DNA of 64,000 nt from JAHFTW01 sp038046785. Its GTDB lineage: Archaea; Thermoplasmatota; E2; JACPAO01; JAHFTW01. Shown piece by piece: positions 25,915 to 35,197 of this stretch. The notes under the pieces were generated by a model. It saw nothing but the letters and a program-made list of their open reading frames with translations, made no database searches and was not told the origin of the DNA. Within the stretch, counting starts at the first letter, position 1. Each line of letters opens with the position of its first letter. The position numbers were made by a program, and so were the translations under genes. The DNA lies in the NCBI GenBank assembly GCA_038046785.1, contig JBBSVM010000003.1:276773-340772 (forward strand), read 5' to 3'.

Positions 25915-27066
25915 GTGGAAGCCAACCTGCACCCGCCGAAAGGTGGCAAAGACTGGCGCGATGCGGCCGGCGTCCTTGAAGCGGCGGCAAAACGCAACGG
26001 CTGGATTCTTTGCGTTGGCTCCGGAATTTCTGCGCCCGCCTTCCCAACTTGGGTTGAATTAGGCCGCGCCATCCTGGAAAGGGCTAGCGGAGCGCCGGTT
26101 GCCGGCAAGACCCTAGAAATTCTTCAGCCAGAACTCTCCCCTCAAGCCATGATTGAAGCCGCAAAATCTCGGAGCGGGCTCGATAACGAAGCGTTTGCTG
26201 ACTTGCTTGCAAAAACGCTCTACGAGCGAATTGCAAAGGAGGCCGGTCCGGATTGGAAAAAATTTCGGCGAATTCTGGCGGCCACGCGAAGCGGACTACA
26301 AGACGCGGATTGGACAAACTATCTGACCTTTGTATCCGGAAACTACCCTACTCTTTCTGCCGCCGTCCTCGCGGAGTTTATCTTGCAGTACCATGGAACG
26401 AATCGCGCTCCCCGTGCCATCCTGTCGTTCAACGCCGAACGGGTTCTGGAAACGCTCGTTAAGGCACGCGCGAAGTCCGTAGGAATTGGACGAAAACTCC
26501 TTGATCCCATCGAGAGGTCAATTTCTGGCCGCAATCCCGGTCGGATTCCACTCTACTATTGCCATGGCACTGTTGCCGTTCCAGGTGAATCGCAGGACGG
26601 GCAAGTTCCGGCTGCAGTCGACAAGCTTGTTTTCTCGGAGACTGAGTATCATGCTATTTCAGGTCATTCTTTCACCTGGCAGTCAACGGCCTTTATTCAA
26701 GCGGCGTTCAGTCACGCCATCCTCTTCGTTGGCGTCTCACTCTCAGACCCCAACATGCGTAGGTGGTTATCATGGATTCAATCGAATCGTCGCGCCGAAC
26801 TCGACCTTATTGGTCAACAGGGCCAGCCCTCAACGGTTCACTATTGGCTTCGAACATCACCCGGTTCCAAAGAGGCAGAGGCTTGGATTGAGGCATCTGT
26901 CGCCCATCTTGGAATTCGCATTATTTGGCTGGACCACTGGAGTTCCTTGAAGCAGGCGTTAGGCCTCATGATTGGCCCACAGGCCCCGCCCAAGCCAAAG
27001 ACCACTGCACCGGGCCCCCAAAAGGCAGGGCAGCAGCGCCGCCCGCGAACGGCTAGATTGCGCTAG
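25915..27066 (+). CDS. SIR2-like domain protein
   Basis: A 383-residue protein of the SIR2_2-like group. Motifs: WILCVGSGISAPAFPTW (residues about 30-46, NAD loop), LSFNAERVLETLV (the Asn of the sirtuin active site), YYCHGTVAVP (catalytic His) and FVGVSLSDPNMRRWL. It is distinct from the SIR2 protein upstream, so the pair is not a recent duplication. The C-terminus is Pro/Lys/Arg-rich. It has its own TATA box. A NADase effector in antiviral defence is the likely role, by family. Confidence 0.78.
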   Translation: MEANLHPPKGGKDWRDAAGVLEAAAKRNGWILCVGSGISAPAFPTWVELGRAILERASGAPVAGKTLEILQPELSPQAMIEAAKSRSGLDNEAFADLLAKTLYERIAKEAGPDWKKFRRILAATRSGLQDADWTNYLTFVSGNYPTLSAAVLAEFILQYHGTNRAPRAILSFNAERVLETLVKARAKSVGIGRKLLDPIERSISGRNPGRIPLYYCHGTVAVPGESQDGQVPAAVDKLVFSETEYHAISGHSFTWQSTAFIQAAFSHAILFVGVSLSDPNMRRWLSWIQSNRRAELDLIGQQGQPSTVHYWLRTSPGSKEAEAWIEASVAHLGIRIIWLDHWSSLKQALGLMIGPQAPPKPKTTAPGPQKAGQQRRPRTARLR

Positions 27067-27202
27067 TCGTTCCCGAATTGGTATCCAGCCACCGTGCATT
27101 TCCAACTCCATCAAACGGCGGTTGAATCTGGAGATAAGGAGCAATTCGAGCTGAACGGTCTTTACACCAACAAGCGTTGGGCCATTCGTGGAGTGCGTGG
27201 TG

Positions 27203-27883
27203 ATGGCAGAGGGCGGCTATGACGCTCTACTCATGGACACAGGTACTCTCTTGAAACCGAATCTGGCAGACCTTAACCTTTCGGGGATGAAGGTCGTATG
27301 TGGCTCGCCAGGATGCGGAAAGCAAGTCCGGCGAAAGTCGGGGTACTGCGGCGACCATGAGGCCTCTTCGGACAGGCCTAAGCATTCAGCCGACTACACC
27401 AGCGGCTTGCGCAATGGCGCAAAGGTCTACGGCCTGAGAACCCACTCAAGGCTTGGCGACGAGGTCTTCGAATCGCACGAGTCCTCCGAGCACCTGCGCA
27501 TCAGGCTGCGCGGCTACCTGCTGGACCTAGCTGAAGAGTTTCATGGGAAAGTTCCGGACGCGACCACCCTTTCAAAGGGCTCGGGCGGGCAGACCCTGCA
27601 GGATGTTGCAATACGTGTCGCCGCGCTTGTTGACCGCTGGTACCCAGCTAGCCATTTCTCGTCCAAAGCCGCGACCACTCTGCTCGAGGGAAATGTGACT
27701 GCGATTCCCCTCAGGGTGCTGGTTGCGGAACATGCCGCGGCAGTGGTGTGCGAGGAAATCAATCGCGGCGATGCGTGGCTCGCATCGGTTGGCCGACGTA
27801 CGAAAGCAAGGCAGAAGGGCATGTACATGGCATTGCGCGGCGTGCTCCTGCGTCTTGCAGGCGTGCCGAAGAAATTCACTTAG
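27203..27883 (+). CDS. Hypothetical protein with N-terminal zinc motif
   Basis: A 226-residue protein. ATG 27203 is favoured over GTG 27188. An N-terminal motif VCGSPGCGKQ ... GYCGDHE (Cys4 or Cys3His, residues about 33-53) resembles small zinc fingers found in phage and mobile-element proteins. The rest is helical. I do not recognise a family. It converges on the last gene of the Z1 operon (ends touch at 27883/27884). Confidence 0.55.
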   Translation: MAEGGYDALLMDTGTLLKPNLADLNLSGMKVVCGSPGCGKQVRRKSGYCGDHEASSDRPKHSADYTSGLRNGAKVYGLRTHSRLGDEVFESHESSEHLRIRLRGYLLDLAEEFHGKVPDATTLSKGSGGQTLQDVAIRVAALVDRWYPASHFSSKAATTLLEGNVTAIPLRVLVAEHAAAVVCEEINRGDAWLASVGRRTKARQKGMYMALRGVLLRLAGVPKKFT

Positions 27884-28534
27884 CTACGAGAAACCGTAGT
27901 CGATGCCGGGCCATCTAGCCGGGATTGAACGCCCATGATTCATGGCGCGGCGCACTGCCTCCTCGAGCATCGCAAGGTCCGCGGCTCTGCCCGCGTGGAC
28001 GGCCTCCGCATAACGCTCTAAAGCTAGCCGGCGGCCGCGTCCGCCAGGATAGTTGAAATCTTCCTGCAGACCAATGTAGAAAATCAGGTGAAATAGTTCG
28101 TCCATCGCCAAGTCATACGAATTGTGGCTGGCGGCATATCGGGACGAGCCACGTTGGGCGGCGCCCACAGCGGCGGCCGTCGGCCTTGCCTGCGGTTGGT
28201 AGGCGCGCAGGATTGCCTCAATGGACTGGAAGGTGAATGTCGTGTTCGAGTTGGCGAGCCCGGCAATCATGCCAGCCAAGGCTGCTGCATCGAGAGCCTT
28301 AGTGGCCACCTTTTCGAATAGGTCGACCATGATGCTGGCATGCGAGAACGGGATTGGCAGCCCTCCGATTGTCAACGGCGCTATGAAATCGGCGGTTGAC
28401 TTTGAGCCGTGAGTGAGAGTGATTGGGTTCCCGCGCGCTGATGTGAAGGCGACGAGGAACGGCTGCCTGGGTTGGATGCTTGGCACCGCCGCCTTAGCCG
28501 CCAGGATGCGAGCGCGTTCCGATGCGTAATCCAT
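27884..28534 (-). CDS. Unknown protein, last gene of the Z1 defence operon
   Basis: A 216-residue protein starting at ATG 28534, 1 nt after the upstream stop. It is mainly helical in its C-terminal half (FHLIFYIGLQEDFNYPG, RRLALERYAEAVHAGRAADL) with a beta-rich N-terminal part. No AIPR, nuclease or ATPase motif is visible. In published MutL-Z1 clusters the gene at this place is often an AIPR-type abortive effector; this protein is far shorter and does not look related, so it may be a substitute effector or accessory factor. Confidence 0.65.
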   Translation of the reverse strand: MDYASERARILAAKAAVPSIQPRQPFLVAFTSARGNPITLTHGSKSTADFIAPLTIGGLPIPFSHASIMVDLFEKVATKALDAAALAGMIAGLANSNTTFTFQSIEAILRAYQPQARPTAAAVGAAQRGSSRYAASHNSYDLAMDELFHLIFYIGLQEDFNYPGGRGRRLALERYAEAVHAGRAADLAMLEEAVRRAMNHGRSIPARWPGIDYGFS

Positions 28535-28535
28535 G

Positions 28536-29006
28536 TTAAGGGAACAGCGCCTTGGTAAGTGCCATCGCGTCCATGGGCGGGCCAAATAAGGATGCATGGA
28601 GCTTGACGTGCTGGCCGCGCTCATCTTTCACCGTGCTTCCACGACGGTATTTCTTGTACGTTGCTGGCGGGAGTTTCATTGCCAATCTGTCATGGAGTTC
28701 AAGAAATCGATATCGCCGACTGGCACCGTCGAGGGACGGGATAATGACGACCACGCAGGCGCCCGGTCTGGCGAAAAGATTCCGGTGCACATCGCTGGTC
28801 GGTTTGGTCTTGAGCTGCACATACCGGGTGGTGTCGGCATGGGACAGGACAACGTCGTACCCCCAGGCATCAACCTCGGCCTTTGCGACCTCGACCACGC
28901 CCGACCGACCATACCACACAGCACCGAGAACGTCGCCCACGAACTGGTGCTCGAGCATGTTTTCGTATGCGTGCGAATTCTTACTCCGGTCCGCAGGCAA
29001 TTTCAA
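28536..29006 (-). CDS. PD-(D/E)XK-like nuclease candidate
   Basis: A 156-residue protein whose start overlaps the DUF4420 stop (ATGA). An N-terminal helix with NMLEHQFVGDVL, then VVEVAKAEVDAWGYDVVLS and RYVQLKTK give the E...D...QxK arrangement of a PD-(D/E)XK nuclease core (D51, Q64, K66). It resembles DUF4365-like proteins. It would be the second nuclease-fold protein in the operon. Catalytic activity is inferred from the residues only. Confidence 0.6.
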   Translation of the reverse strand: MKLPADRSKNSHAYENMLEHQFVGDVLGAVWYGRSGVVEVAKAEVDAWGYDVVLSHADTTRYVQLKTKPTSDVHRNLFARPGACVVVIIPSLDGASRRYRFLELHDRLAMKLPPATYKKYRRGSTVKDERGQHVKLHASLFGPPMDAMALTKALFP

Positions 29007-29950
29007 AGCAACCCCGAAGGTGATTGCACTAAAGGCGACTGAGACACATCCGTTGTGAATTGCACGGCTGTGACCATTGCCGGCAGGGGCTGCGGAACAC
29101 GCGGAACGTCCTGCATGCGAATGCGTCTCAGGCTTGTCTTGCCCATCCGCTCGTCAAAAGCGGTCTCCATTGCAACGGCATGGTCTCGGCCCAATTGAGC
29201 GGCGAGAGTCTCTTCGAGCTTGGCGCGCATCGGCGGCGACAGCTTTGTCTTGACCCGTGTCGCCAGTTCACGCAGCGAAAGGCCACCGGATGCCGCGACC
29301 GTCTGGATTGAGACCAATGTGCCTGCAATACCGGGCGGCGGCGAAATCTGCCTTAGAGTAACCTGGTGCTGGGGAAGTTCTCCAGTCGTTGCCTTGACCT
29401 CGAGCCAACCGACGCTGCTCGCGAAGTCCACTAGGTCCTCGGGGTGGGCATGCCAACATGCTACGTAATGGTCAGCGTCGTTGGATTCCAGAATGGCGAG
29501 CAGTTCGCCCCACGCTCCGAGGGCGGTTGTCTTGGGTGCGGCCCCCAATGCCTTGAACATGAGGAAGACGCGGTCCAGGAGGGGGGCAAGCTTTGCCCCG
29601 GTGATTGCATCCGGAACTTGGTCGCCCACTGCCTGCAAAGCGTCGAGGAAAACGGGGTAGAGCGTAGAGTCTCCCCCCAGAAGTTCGACGGCGGCAAACG
29701 TTGATTCTTCAGTTCTGCCGTCCAAACCCTTCAGACGGGCCGTCTTGGCAAACGATGTGGCAATGCTTGCCATCCTCGACGCGGGCGGCGCGGTTTCCGG
29801 CGTATCGGTAGGAGTGCGGAACAGGACGACGGGGCGGCCGTCACGTGTCTTTGCCACGCGGTGAACGCCCTTGCCCGGGAAAGGCGCGGCGCTGAGTTGG
29901 CCGTCATTTCCAGCATTGGTGATTCCAGCAAAAACCTCTGAGAGCCTCAT
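29003..29950 (-). CDS. DUF4420 PD-(D/E)XK motif protein
   Basis: A 315-residue protein. The core has GAWGELLAILES (family helix with Glu), CWHAHPEDLVDFASS (Asp), WLEVKATTGELPQHQVTLRQI (the ExK motif followed by the family His/Gln strand). These match PF14390 (DUF4420), regularly encoded beside Z1 and HSP90-like ATPases in restriction-like operons. It overlaps the Z1 gene by 4 nt (ATGA). It likely supplies DNA cleavage in the system. Confidence 0.82.
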   Translation of the reverse strand: MRLSEVFAGITNAGNDGQLSAAPFPGKGVHRVAKTRDGRPVVLFRTPTDTPETAPPASRMASIATSFAKTARLKGLDGRTEESTFAAVELLGGDSTLYPVFLDALQAVGDQVPDAITGAKLAPLLDRVFLMFKALGAAPKTTALGAWGELLAILESNDADHYVACWHAHPEDLVDFASSVGWLEVKATTGELPQHQVTLRQISPPPGIAGTLVSIQTVAASGGLSLRELATRVKTKLSPPMRAKLEETLAAQLGRDHAVAMETAFDERMGKTSLRRIRMQDVPRVPQPLPAMVTAVQFTTDVSQSPLVQSPSGLL

Positions 29951-32208
29951 TGTGCGTCCTCCTTCGGGACCTGCACCAGGAAGTCGGCTGACAACTCTTC
30001 GGGTACGCGGACGGCGACTACGGGCACGCGCTCGCGCGGGTTTTCGCCCTCGGTAACGTTGACCAGATGCAGTTGAATGGTGACCACGCCGCCGTCGCTG
30101 AAGATCTTGCGGTCGCCGGGGAAGTCGGTTGTCGCGTTGCTGCCCATGAAGATGTTCTTCAGGACTTCGTTCTCCTCGACGCCGCGGTCGCGTGTGCGGC
30201 CCTTGGACATGAGATACACGTCACACCTGAGGTCCTTGTCCACGTTCTCCAGAAAGTGCTGGAGCTGAAGTTGCAGGCTGGTGTAGCGGTGGCTGTCGGA
30301 GATGCGCGGCATCTCCAAACGGGCAAGCAAATCCTCCATGACGCAGGACAGTTGGAGGTTCCGGACTACCAAAGGGGTTTCGTCCAAGGTCCACTTCTTG
30401 CCCGGGTTGAGTTCCACCCAATCCTTCTTGTGTCGCTCCTGGAAGGCTTCGAAGAGGGCTCGATTGTTTCCGATGGCCTCGTCGCTGTCGTTGGGCCCTT
30501 TCGGATTCCACCAGCTCGAGGCGAAGTTCTCGCGGACAATCAGGTCGCGGATGACGGCATCGCGCGTGGCCTTTAGGCCCTTGTCGAGAAGGAAGGCGCG
30601 CTTCCAATCCTTGAGCGATTTTCCATCGGCCTGGAGCTTCTTCATTTGGCGGAGAATGTCATTTTCGTGTGCGATGTAGGCCTGGTACATCTTGCGCGTC
30701 TCCTCCTCAAGGTATACGCGGCAGTACCCCAAGTACGCCTTCTTGTAGCCGAAGAAGCGCGCCCTCTGCTGGACCGTGTCAGCGTTGCCTTCGCCCTTGC
30801 CGCGAGGCATATACGTGACGGTGAGCCCCTCAACGGTGAAGCCGCGGTTAAGCGAGTTGCCGCCGACGAGGATGTGGCTGTAGCTTGCCTTCCAGTCAAC
30901 CTCGGATGACGCATTCCGCCCGTCGGTGTTGACCTTGCTGACGACAGTCTCCTCGATGCGCCTGGACAGGGTCTTCAGAATCTCGTCGAAGCTGGGGATG
31001 TCGTCGACAGTCTCGGCGAGGTCCTTCCAAGCCTCGTGGAACTGCTCGGCGGTCTCTTCGTGCGCCGGATCGTCGTGGTCGTTGAGTTCCTGTACCCACC
31101 GGCGCTTGATCATGTTGATCCAGTCGACGAATTCGCGATGGGGCGAAACCCGCTGGGACGGGTGCACCATCATCGAGCGGTACGCGGGGCCGCGGCGGTG
31201 GGCCTGGTATGTCATTCGCCCCGCGGCAACTCCGACGAAGAAGACACGCAGCGCTTCCTGCAGGCTTTCCGGCGGCCCCTTGTCATCTGTATCATTTGGG
31301 TTGACCAGGTCGTCGGAGGGAATGTCTCGAACCAGGTTGAGGGAACTGTTGCCAAAGAAGCGCTCGCCCCCAGTGTAGGCCTCGCCTGGAGTAAGGACGA
31401 CTGGGAATTCAGGCGATAGCATGTCGATGATGCTGATGAGAAGAGGGGCTTGGGGCGTTGCCGTGTACTGCACGTACGAGTGCCACGTTAGCCGGCGCCT
31501 CATCTCGAGAATTCGGGAGTAGGTAGTGCTCTCGCGGCCCTTGTTCACCTGTGCATTAAGTCCCGCTTCGTCGGCCTCGTCATCAATCACGAGGACTGGT
31601 GTTTTCTCGAGGACATCTGCCATCCCGGACAACATCCGGCTGAGGTCGCCAATCCTCTTGTGGTGCTTCATCACCGTGAGAAGCACGCCGCGCTTCTCCT
31701 CCTCAGGGACGTCATGCTGAAGCCACTTGGAGAGTTGCGTCCTGACCTGCTCGGCACGCTCGTCAGTTGGATTGGAGAAGTGGAGCCATTTCTGCTCGAG
31801 TGGGCCGCGCGTCTGCAGGCGCAGCGCCTTGGTAAGTCGGTCTTCCGACTGGTTGAACAGGTTGTTCTTGGTTCCGCCGAGGACGACGACAAGCGGGAAA
31901 CCGTTGTCAACCGCCAGCGACGCGAGCGCTGTGAACGACGTGGTCTTGCCGCTTTGGACGCGGCCGATGGCGATTCCGGTGCTCTTGGCGGCCGCGGTGC
32001 GTGGCGAGACGCAGCGCGACAGGATTTGGATGGCCTCATTGCGCACCGTTGCGACCTCATCTTCGGAGAGGCCAACCGCCTTCAGCCCCTGAAGCACGTC
32101 GAAGGTCTCCGGGCCGACGGTCGGTGGCCACCGGGCTGGCGGCGGCGGCATCACTTGCAGGAACTCGACGACCTCCTGCTGCATCTGGCTTAGTGGGTCG
32201 GCAGTCAT
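29947..32208 (-). CDS. Z1-domain superfamily II ATPase
   Basis: A 753-residue protein. ATG 32208 follows the upstream stop by one base. The Walker A segment is AIGRVQSGKTTSFTA (about residue 80-94), Walker B is VLVIDDEADEAG, and the Z1 hallmark LVGGNSLNRGFTVEGL is followed by QQRARFFGYKKAYLGYCRVY. The Z1 family is a helicase-like ATPase found with MutL/MORC ATPases, methyltransferases and PD-(D/E)XK nucleases in defence operons (MZA-type). It is expected to act on DNA. It is encoded between the HSP90-like ATPase and the DUF4420 nuclease. Confidence 0.9.
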   Translation of the reverse strand: MTADPLSQMQQEVVEFLQVMPPPPARWPPTVGPETFDVLQGLKAVGLSEDEVATVRNEAIQILSRCVSPRTAAAKSTGIAIGRVQSGKTTSFTALASLAVDNGFPLVVVLGGTKNNLFNQSEDRLTKALRLQTRGPLEQKWLHFSNPTDERAEQVRTQLSKWLQHDVPEEEKRGVLLTVMKHHKRIGDLSRMLSGMADVLEKTPVLVIDDEADEAGLNAQVNKGRESTTYSRILEMRRRLTWHSYVQYTATPQAPLLISIIDMLSPEFPVVLTPGEAYTGGERFFGNSSLNLVRDIPSDDLVNPNDTDDKGPPESLQEALRVFFVGVAAGRMTYQAHRRGPAYRSMMVHPSQRVSPHREFVDWINMIKRRWVQELNDHDDPAHEETAEQFHEAWKDLAETVDDIPSFDEILKTLSRRIEETVVSKVNTDGRNASSEVDWKASYSHILVGGNSLNRGFTVEGLTVTYMPRGKGEGNADTVQQRARFFGYKKAYLGYCRVYLEEETRKMYQAYIAHENDILRQMKKLQADGKSLKDWKRAFLLDKGLKATRDAVIRDLIVRENFASSWWNPKGPNDSDEAIGNNRALFEAFQERHKKDWVELNPGKKWTLDETPLVVRNLQLSCVMEDLLARLEMPRISDSHRYTSLQLQLQHFLENVDKDLRCDVYLMSKGRTRDRGVEENEVLKNIFMGSNATTDFPGDRKIFSDGGVVTIQLHLVNVTEGENPRERVPVVAVRVPEELSADFLVQVPKEDAQ

Positions 32209-32209
32209 G

Positions 32210-33793
32210 TTATGGCCTCGAGAGGGCGCCGCGCAGCATTGAATTGATTTCGCGGCGGATTGTTCCGGCATTCTTGACGCCGCCGCCAACCGCGATTTTC
32301 TCTGCAATGGCGATTGCGATACCCAGCCTCACCAGCGGTTCGAGGTGGTCCTTGTCCTGGACGCCAAACCGGACCATGAATGGGTGGGCCATGGAGATTC
32401 GGATGACGAGGTTTCGCGCGTTCTTTTGGCCCTTCTTCGGTGGGTTTTCCTGTATGGAAAGCCAATCGCCGAGCTCCGGCTTGGTAGTCAGTTCGACGGC
32501 GACGTGCCAGTCGGTGTCGGCCACACGTAGCATTTGCGAGTTTGCCTCGAGTACCTCAGGAATCTCCTTCGGGGCTGGCGCCGGCGCCCCAGGTCTAAGG
32601 TCAGGTTCAGGCATCTTCGCCAGGCCCACCTCGATGTCGGGACCGGCCTTTGCGACGGCACCAAGGGCGGCAGTCAATGCATGCTTGGCAGCGGGCTTCA
32701 AGTCGCCTTTGGCTGCCTTGCTGCGGTATTCGTCGGCCTGGTCCAACAAGTCAAGCGGCTTGGCCTGGAGCTGTTCTTTGAGTTTCTCAAGGAATTCTTC
32801 CTCAAGCGAGCCCCAATTGAACGCGTCCTTGGTGTGACTGACCTCGACCCCATGAATCTCCAGCTCGCCGAAAAGGCGCTGGTAACGGAAGTTGGTGGTG
32901 GACCGACCGAAAATCTCGTCAGGTCGGTACCCTTCATCGCCGGACCCCGCAATGATACGCTTGCGTCTCAGGAGCGCGAAGCCGGCTTCTTGGCTCGAGC
33001 CTTTCTTGCGGATTGCGGCGAATCCGGAGGCCCAGCACCGCCCCTTTGGCCCGAAGGTGATGTCGATGTCCTTGCGCCACAGCACTGGCCGGCCATTCTC
33101 GTCCTTGTAAAACGGCGCCTCGAGCACATCCGGCTCAATGTACTGCAGTTGCTCGCCGTTGTAGAGAATGCGGACCTCGGCTTCCCGAAGGAAGGCGCGG
33201 TACATCGAAGCCAGGTGGTCCTTGATTTTCTTGATGGTCCTGCCGTGGATGAGCGGGGCATGCAGGTTGTCGAGAATCAGTTCCGTGTAGTGGTCGTTGG
33301 CCTTGGCGGGCTTCTTGGTCGGATAGATTGTCTCCAACTGCGTCTCGACGACCTTGGCGACGTCAATCTTGATGGTACGCTCGACGGGCTCGCCGAGTGC
33401 CGACGTCCGCACGGACCAGTTTGCCGCGAACCAGCATGCGGCGCTCTTCATCCCGACGCCGAACTCGGAGAGGCCTTTGGTGTCGGGTGGAGGCTCGGAC
33501 GGCCTGAAGGCTCGGGCGTAGTCCTTGGTGTGGATTCCAGCGGCGTTGTCGCGGACGGAGACTCGCTCGCCGCCTGATTCGACGTCAATCTCAATCTCGA
33601 GCACGAATCCCTTGCCATGGAGGCTGCGCAACTCCGCCTTATGGTCAAGGTAGCTTTGGATGGCGTTGTCGACGAACTCGGCCATGGCATACCAGGGCCG
33701 ATAGCTAAGGTGCCGGTAGAGCGCGATGGATTTGACGCCCGGACGCAGGCCGACGCCTTCCTTGTCGGGGTCAACCGCCTTTTTCGTCGTCAT
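32210..33793 (-). CDS. HSP90/MutL/MORC-type GHKL ATPase
   Basis: A 527-residue protein with the GHKL ATP site: N-box MAEFVDNAIQSYL (residues about 37-49), G1 RDNAAGIHTKDYARAF (81-96), G2 GLSEFGVGMKSAACWFA (107-123). The region to about 330 resembles prokaryotic MORC/MutL paralogues; the tail is specific. It overlaps the methyltransferase gene by 4 nt. In related operons this ATPase is thought to sense or clamp DNA and control Z1 and the nuclease (family knowledge). Confidence 0.9.
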   Translation of the reverse strand: MTTKKAVDPDKEGVGLRPGVKSIALYRHLSYRPWYAMAEFVDNAIQSYLDHKAELRSLHGKGFVLEIEIDVESGGERVSVRDNAAGIHTKDYARAFRPSEPPPDTKGLSEFGVGMKSAACWFAANWSVRTSALGEPVERTIKIDVAKVVETQLETIYPTKKPAKANDHYTELILDNLHAPLIHGRTIKKIKDHLASMYRAFLREAEVRILYNGEQLQYIEPDVLEAPFYKDENGRPVLWRKDIDITFGPKGRCWASGFAAIRKKGSSQEAGFALLRRKRIIAGSGDEGYRPDEIFGRSTTNFRYQRLFGELEIHGVEVSHTKDAFNWGSLEEEFLEKLKEQLQAKPLDLLDQADEYRSKAAKGDLKPAAKHALTAALGAVAKAGPDIEVGLAKMPEPDLRPGAPAPAPKEIPEVLEANSQMLRVADTDWHVAVELTTKPELGDWLSIQENPPKKGQKNARNLVIRISMAHPFMVRFGVQDKDHLEPLVRLGIAIAIAEKIAVGGGVKNAGTIRREINSMLRGALSRP

Positions 33794-35163
33794 GCCACCA
33801 CCATCGCTTCCATCCGCGCCTTTGAGTTGGATGTTGCTGTGGGCCAGTTGGTGGTCGCGGCCTTCACGATGCGCCGCGCGACGTCAACGTGGACGCCGTT
33901 CCCTAGGGCCTGGAACGCTTCGCCCCGGCTCTTCGGCATGGCCCAGGTCTTGGGGAAGCCCTGGAGAAGGAGGCCTTCGCGGCGCGTCAAAAACCGCTTC
34001 TTCGGGCCAAGGATGGGGACCTGAGTGGTCGTCATCGCAACGAGTGCGGGTGCCGCGGTGTACCGCTTGGCGCGCAGGCCGGATGGCCTGAACTGCAGGA
34101 CATGTTCCCAGAGGTCGCGGCTTTCGCCCTTGCAGTTGAATTCAAGCTTACGCAGGGAAGCTGGGAAGGTCTTGAGATTCGCCATCCAGCCTTTCGGCAG
34201 TTCGCCCTTGACTGCCGTGTAGTGGTCCCGGTTGCGCTTGATGAAAGCCACTTTCCACTTAGGGAACGCATCCTGTGGGGTCCGCGCGTAGCTCGGCAGT
34301 TGTGCCAACATTGCAGATTTCCGCGCATACTTGCGGAAGTGTGGGTCGCCCATGCTTTCCCGAAGTTGGGCCGGCGTGGCCCCATGTGGAGTGGTGCTCG
34401 CGTAGAGGTACCTGGCCCCGAACTCGTCGCCCCAAAGCGGGTGCGGGACTTCTTGCGACTCTGGCAGAGCGGCCAGGTATGAGTTCCAATGCTCGACGCA
34501 CCGGACCTGCTTGTCAGTCAATTTCGTCTCGGCCTTGTCCTCCTTGTTCAGGTCAGAGTTTGGCTCGACGAGGTCTGCCAGCGTCTGGCCGCGACCTGTG
34601 AACTCGCGGGGGAAGGGGTCGTCCGGAAGTTCTTCAAGGGACGCGATGGCGAAGAACCGCTCACGATGATGGGGATGGCCGAAGTGGTGAGGAGACATCA
34701 GGCCATGCCCGCCGCTGGCCTTGTGCTCTGTGCCACGCACATTGTACCCGAGCTTCTCTAACGCGGCACGCACGGTGCGCCAGGTGTTGCCGCCGTCGTG
34801 CCGCTCGAAGTTGCCAACGTTCTCCAAGACGATGGTTGACGGCTTGCGCTGCGCCGCAATCTGCACAATCTGGTTGAACAGGGTGCCGCGCGTCTGATCC
34901 TCGACACCGTTTTGGAAGCCGGACTTCGAGAAGGGCTGGCACGGGAAACCAGCGCACAGGATGTCGTGACGGGGGACCTCATCGACGTGCTTTCGGATGT
35001 CGCCCACGACCGGGCCTGTCTCGCCCTTGAAGTTCGTCGCGTATCCTTCACGCAGGCGCGCGTCAATCTCGCTGGCGAACACGCACTCGTGACCGAGCTT
35101 GGAGGCCGCGAGGTGAAACCCGCCGAGCCCCGCAAAAAGGTCGACGACTCGAAGGGTTTCCAC
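33790..35163 (-). CDS. DNA cytosine-5 methyltransferase (Z1 operon)
   Basis: A 457-residue C5 methyltransferase. It shows motif I DLFAGLGGFHLAA (8-20), motif IV GFPCQPFSK (catalytic Cys75), motif VI ENVGNF (Glu114), motif VIII HRERFFAIA, and motif X-like LGNGVHVDVARR near the C-terminus. The target-recognition region is about residues 230-390. The start is GTG 35163. First gene of the operon; a TATA box at 35198-35205 serves it. It should mark host DNA so the downstream nucleases spare it. Confidence 0.93.
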   Translation of the reverse strand: METLRVVDLFAGLGGFHLAASKLGHECVFASEIDARLREGYATNFKGETGPVVGDIRKHVDEVPRHDILCAGFPCQPFSKSGFQNGVEDQTRGTLFNQIVQIAAQRKPSTIVLENVGNFERHDGGNTWRTVRAALEKLGYNVRGTEHKASGGHGLMSPHHFGHPHHRERFFAIASLEELPDDPFPREFTGRGQTLADLVEPNSDLNKEDKAETKLTDKQVRCVEHWNSYLAALPESQEVPHPLWGDEFGARYLYASTTPHGATPAQLRESMGDPHFRKYARKSAMLAQLPSYARTPQDAFPKWKVAFIKRNRDHYTAVKGELPKGWMANLKTFPASLRKLEFNCKGESRDLWEHVLQFRPSGLRAKRYTAAPALVAMTTTQVPILGPKKRFLTRREGLLLQGFPKTWAMPKSRGEAFQALGNGVHVDVARRIVKAATTNWPTATSNSKARMEAMVVA

Positions 35164-35197
35164 CAGCCAATCCCCATCATGTGCGAGGCGTTGCTCG

